A stretch of 64,000 bases of DNA, taken from contig NZ_SGWW01000002.1 of the NCBI RefSeq assembly GCF_004216575.1, positions 62,001-126,000 of the forward strand. Direction: 5' to 3'. The notes below the pieces were generated by a model, which had not been told where the DNA came from, did not search any database, and was given only the letters and a program-made list of their open reading frames with translations. Each line of letters begins with the position of its first letter. Position 1 is the stretch's first letter. Both the position numbers and the translations under genes were made by a program. Positions 63,026 through 64,000 of the stretch are shown here, piece by piece. This DNA is from Microcella putealis (GTDB taxonomy: Bacteria > Actinomycetota > Actinomycetes > Actinomycetales > Microbacteriaceae).

Positions 63026-64000
63026 ATGAGGAAATTCGTCGCGATGGTTGCAGCGATTGTCGTTGTCGCCGTCGGTTTGATTGCTACAGAAAAGCCTGAC
63101 GTGGGCTTCGCGGCCGATGCGCGGCTGTTCGACCCGAATTACATCATTAGCGACCCCGCGTTCTTCGATGGCCAGGCTATGAGCGAGGGCGAGATTCAGG
63201 CCTTCCTCCAGACACGCATAGGGTCGTGTTCGAACACCAATTGCCTCAACATCCTCCGAGTCGATACGCAGTCGCGTGCGGCGAACGCGATGTGTAACGC
63301 TTATCAGGGCGCGGCGCAGGAGCCCGTCTCGCGGATCATCTTCAAGGTGCAGCAGTCGTGCGGGATCTCGGCGAAGGTGCTTCTCGTGACGCTCGAAAAA
63401 GAGCAGAGTCTTGTCAGTCACCGCAGCCCGACGACGGCGAGACTCGATCGCGCCATGGGCTACGCCTGCCCGGATAACACGGCGATCCCAGGCTACTGCG
63501 ACCCTGCGTACGGTGGCGTCTATAACCAGCTCTACTGGGCTGCGTGGCAATTCAAGCGCTACGGGAACCCGCCGGGCACGAGCAACTACTTCACGTGGTT
63601 TCCGGTCGGAACGCCGAGTCGCGTGCAATATCACCCCAATACGGCGTGCGGCAGCGGGGTGCTTACCATTCAAAATAAGGCGACAGCGGCCCTGTATTAC
63701 TACACGCCGTATCAGCCGAATGCCGCAGCGATGGCGAACCTGTATGGCATTGGTGATTCCTGCTCAGCATACGGAAATCGAAACTTTTGGCGCCTGTATT
63801 CCGACTGGTTCGGCAGCCCGACGGGTCCCTCCCTGTCGCCAGTCGGAAACTGGGAGTTGGCGACTGCTGACGTTCGAGCGCTCACGGTCCGCGGGTGGCT
63901 GCTGGATCCTGAAACTGCGGATCCCATTACGATTCATGCGTATGTGAACGGACAATGGGCTGGCGAACATCGAGCGGACGTGCCGCGATCGGATGTGGCA
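63026..64000 (+). CDS. Large exported surface protein, N-terminal part (runs off the window)
   Basis: An open frame from the ATG at 63026 to the window end (325 codons, no stop). Residues 1-31 look like a signal peptide (RKFVAMVAAIVVVAVGLIA, cleavage near FAA-DA). Residues 35-265 form a Cys-containing domain seen in exported actinobacterial proteins: DPAFFDGQAMSEGEIQAFLQ, NCLNILRVDTQSR, CGISAKVLLVTLEKEQSLVS, and later YYYTPYQPN. From about residue 280 a GW-type module begins (VRGWLLDPETADPITIHAYV), a kind usually repeated several times in tandem. The role is unknown; binding or remodelling of the cell surface is possible. GGGGGAGG is the ribosome site. Confidence 0.82.
   Translation, partial: MRKFVAMVAAIVVVAVGLIATEKPDVGFAADARLFDPNYIISDPAFFDGQAMSEGEIQAFLQTRIGSCSNTNCLNILRVDTQSRAANAMCNAYQGAAQEPVSRIIFKVQQSCGISAKVLLVTLEKEQSLVSHRSPTTARLDRAMGYACPDNTAIPGYCDPAYGGVYNQLYWAAWQFKRYGNPPGTSNYFTWFPVGTPSRVQYHPNTACGSGVLTIQNKATAALYYYTPYQPNAAAMANLYGIGDSCSAYGNRNFWRLYSDWFGSPTGPSLSPVGNWELATADVRALTVRGWLLDPETADPITIHAYVNGQWAGEHRADVPRSDVA

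Noticed and set aside
62972..63673. A 233-codon minus-strand frame opposite the exported protein at the window end
   Set aside because: The plus strand has a signal peptide, a Shine-Dalgarno site and conserved exported-protein motifs; the minus frame has none.

Overview
The window is high-GC DNA with the gene content and layout of an actinobacterium. Four things point to the family Microbacteriaceae or a close relative: a birA / PH-domain membrane protein / purK / purE / LCP block, acyl-CoA carboxylase genes with a small epsilon subunit, a mycobacterial LpdA-like quinone reductase, and many genes whose start codon lies 6-8 bases after a TANNNT -10 box, as expected for leaderless transcripts. 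No rRNA, tRNA, CRISPR array, transposase or phage gene was seen.

Layout. 1-1725: the end of a glycerol facilitator and glycerol kinase. 2066-9234: trpS, a GNAT acetyltransferase and a HAD phosphatase in one transcription unit, exonuclease III, a YihY membrane protein, an overlapping pair of uncharacterised exported proteins, and a LuxR-type regulator. 9325-12784: the succinate dehydrogenase operon sdhCDAB. 12930-15305: a mannosyltransferase divergent from mannose-1-phosphate guanylyltransferase. 15546-30003: a large nucleoside uptake and salvage island. It holds a BMP-type lipoprotein, an ABC ATPase, two permeases, cytidine deaminase, thymidine phosphorylase, nucleoside hydrolase, adenosine deaminase, orphan PTS IIA and IIB proteins, two membrane proteins, a phosphopentomutase/phosphoglucomutase-like enzyme and purine nucleoside phosphorylase. 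Together these would import nucleosides, deaminate and cleave them, and feed the pentose phosphate into central metabolism. 30074-32780: an LpdA-like flavoprotein and a repeat-flanked AbiEi/nuclease-like gene. 33018-44220: acyl-CoA carboxylase subunits (biotin carboxylase-BCCP, beta, epsilon), Maf, an RNA methyltransferase, a two-component pair with a third membrane partner, an EamA transporter and biotin ligase, which would biotinylate the carboxylase.

44802-64000 is a cell-surface polysaccharide region: UDP-glucose dehydrogenase, the LCP ligase, dTDP-rhamnose synthesis (rfbA, rfbB, rfbC, rfbD), at least six glycosyltransferases, a Wzm/Wzt-type ABC exporter, and the start of a large exported protein. 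purK and purE are embedded in its left side. The right part, from about 54861, has noticeably more A/T at third codon positions than the rest, consistent with a variable or transferred glycan locus. The likely product is a rhamnose-containing wall polysaccharide made in the cytoplasm, exported by the ABC transporter and attached to peptidoglycan by LCP.

The points most worth a second look are: the repeat family flanking the nuclease-like gene at 31812-32780; the TTGTCCCCC cluster with DnaA-box-like sites at 40262-40400; the third, kinase-like membrane partner of the two-component pair; the PTS IIA/IIB pair with no IIC; the WsaF-like double glycosyltransferase; and the widespread leaderless promoter pattern. 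No clearly unprecedented system is proven by the sequence alone.
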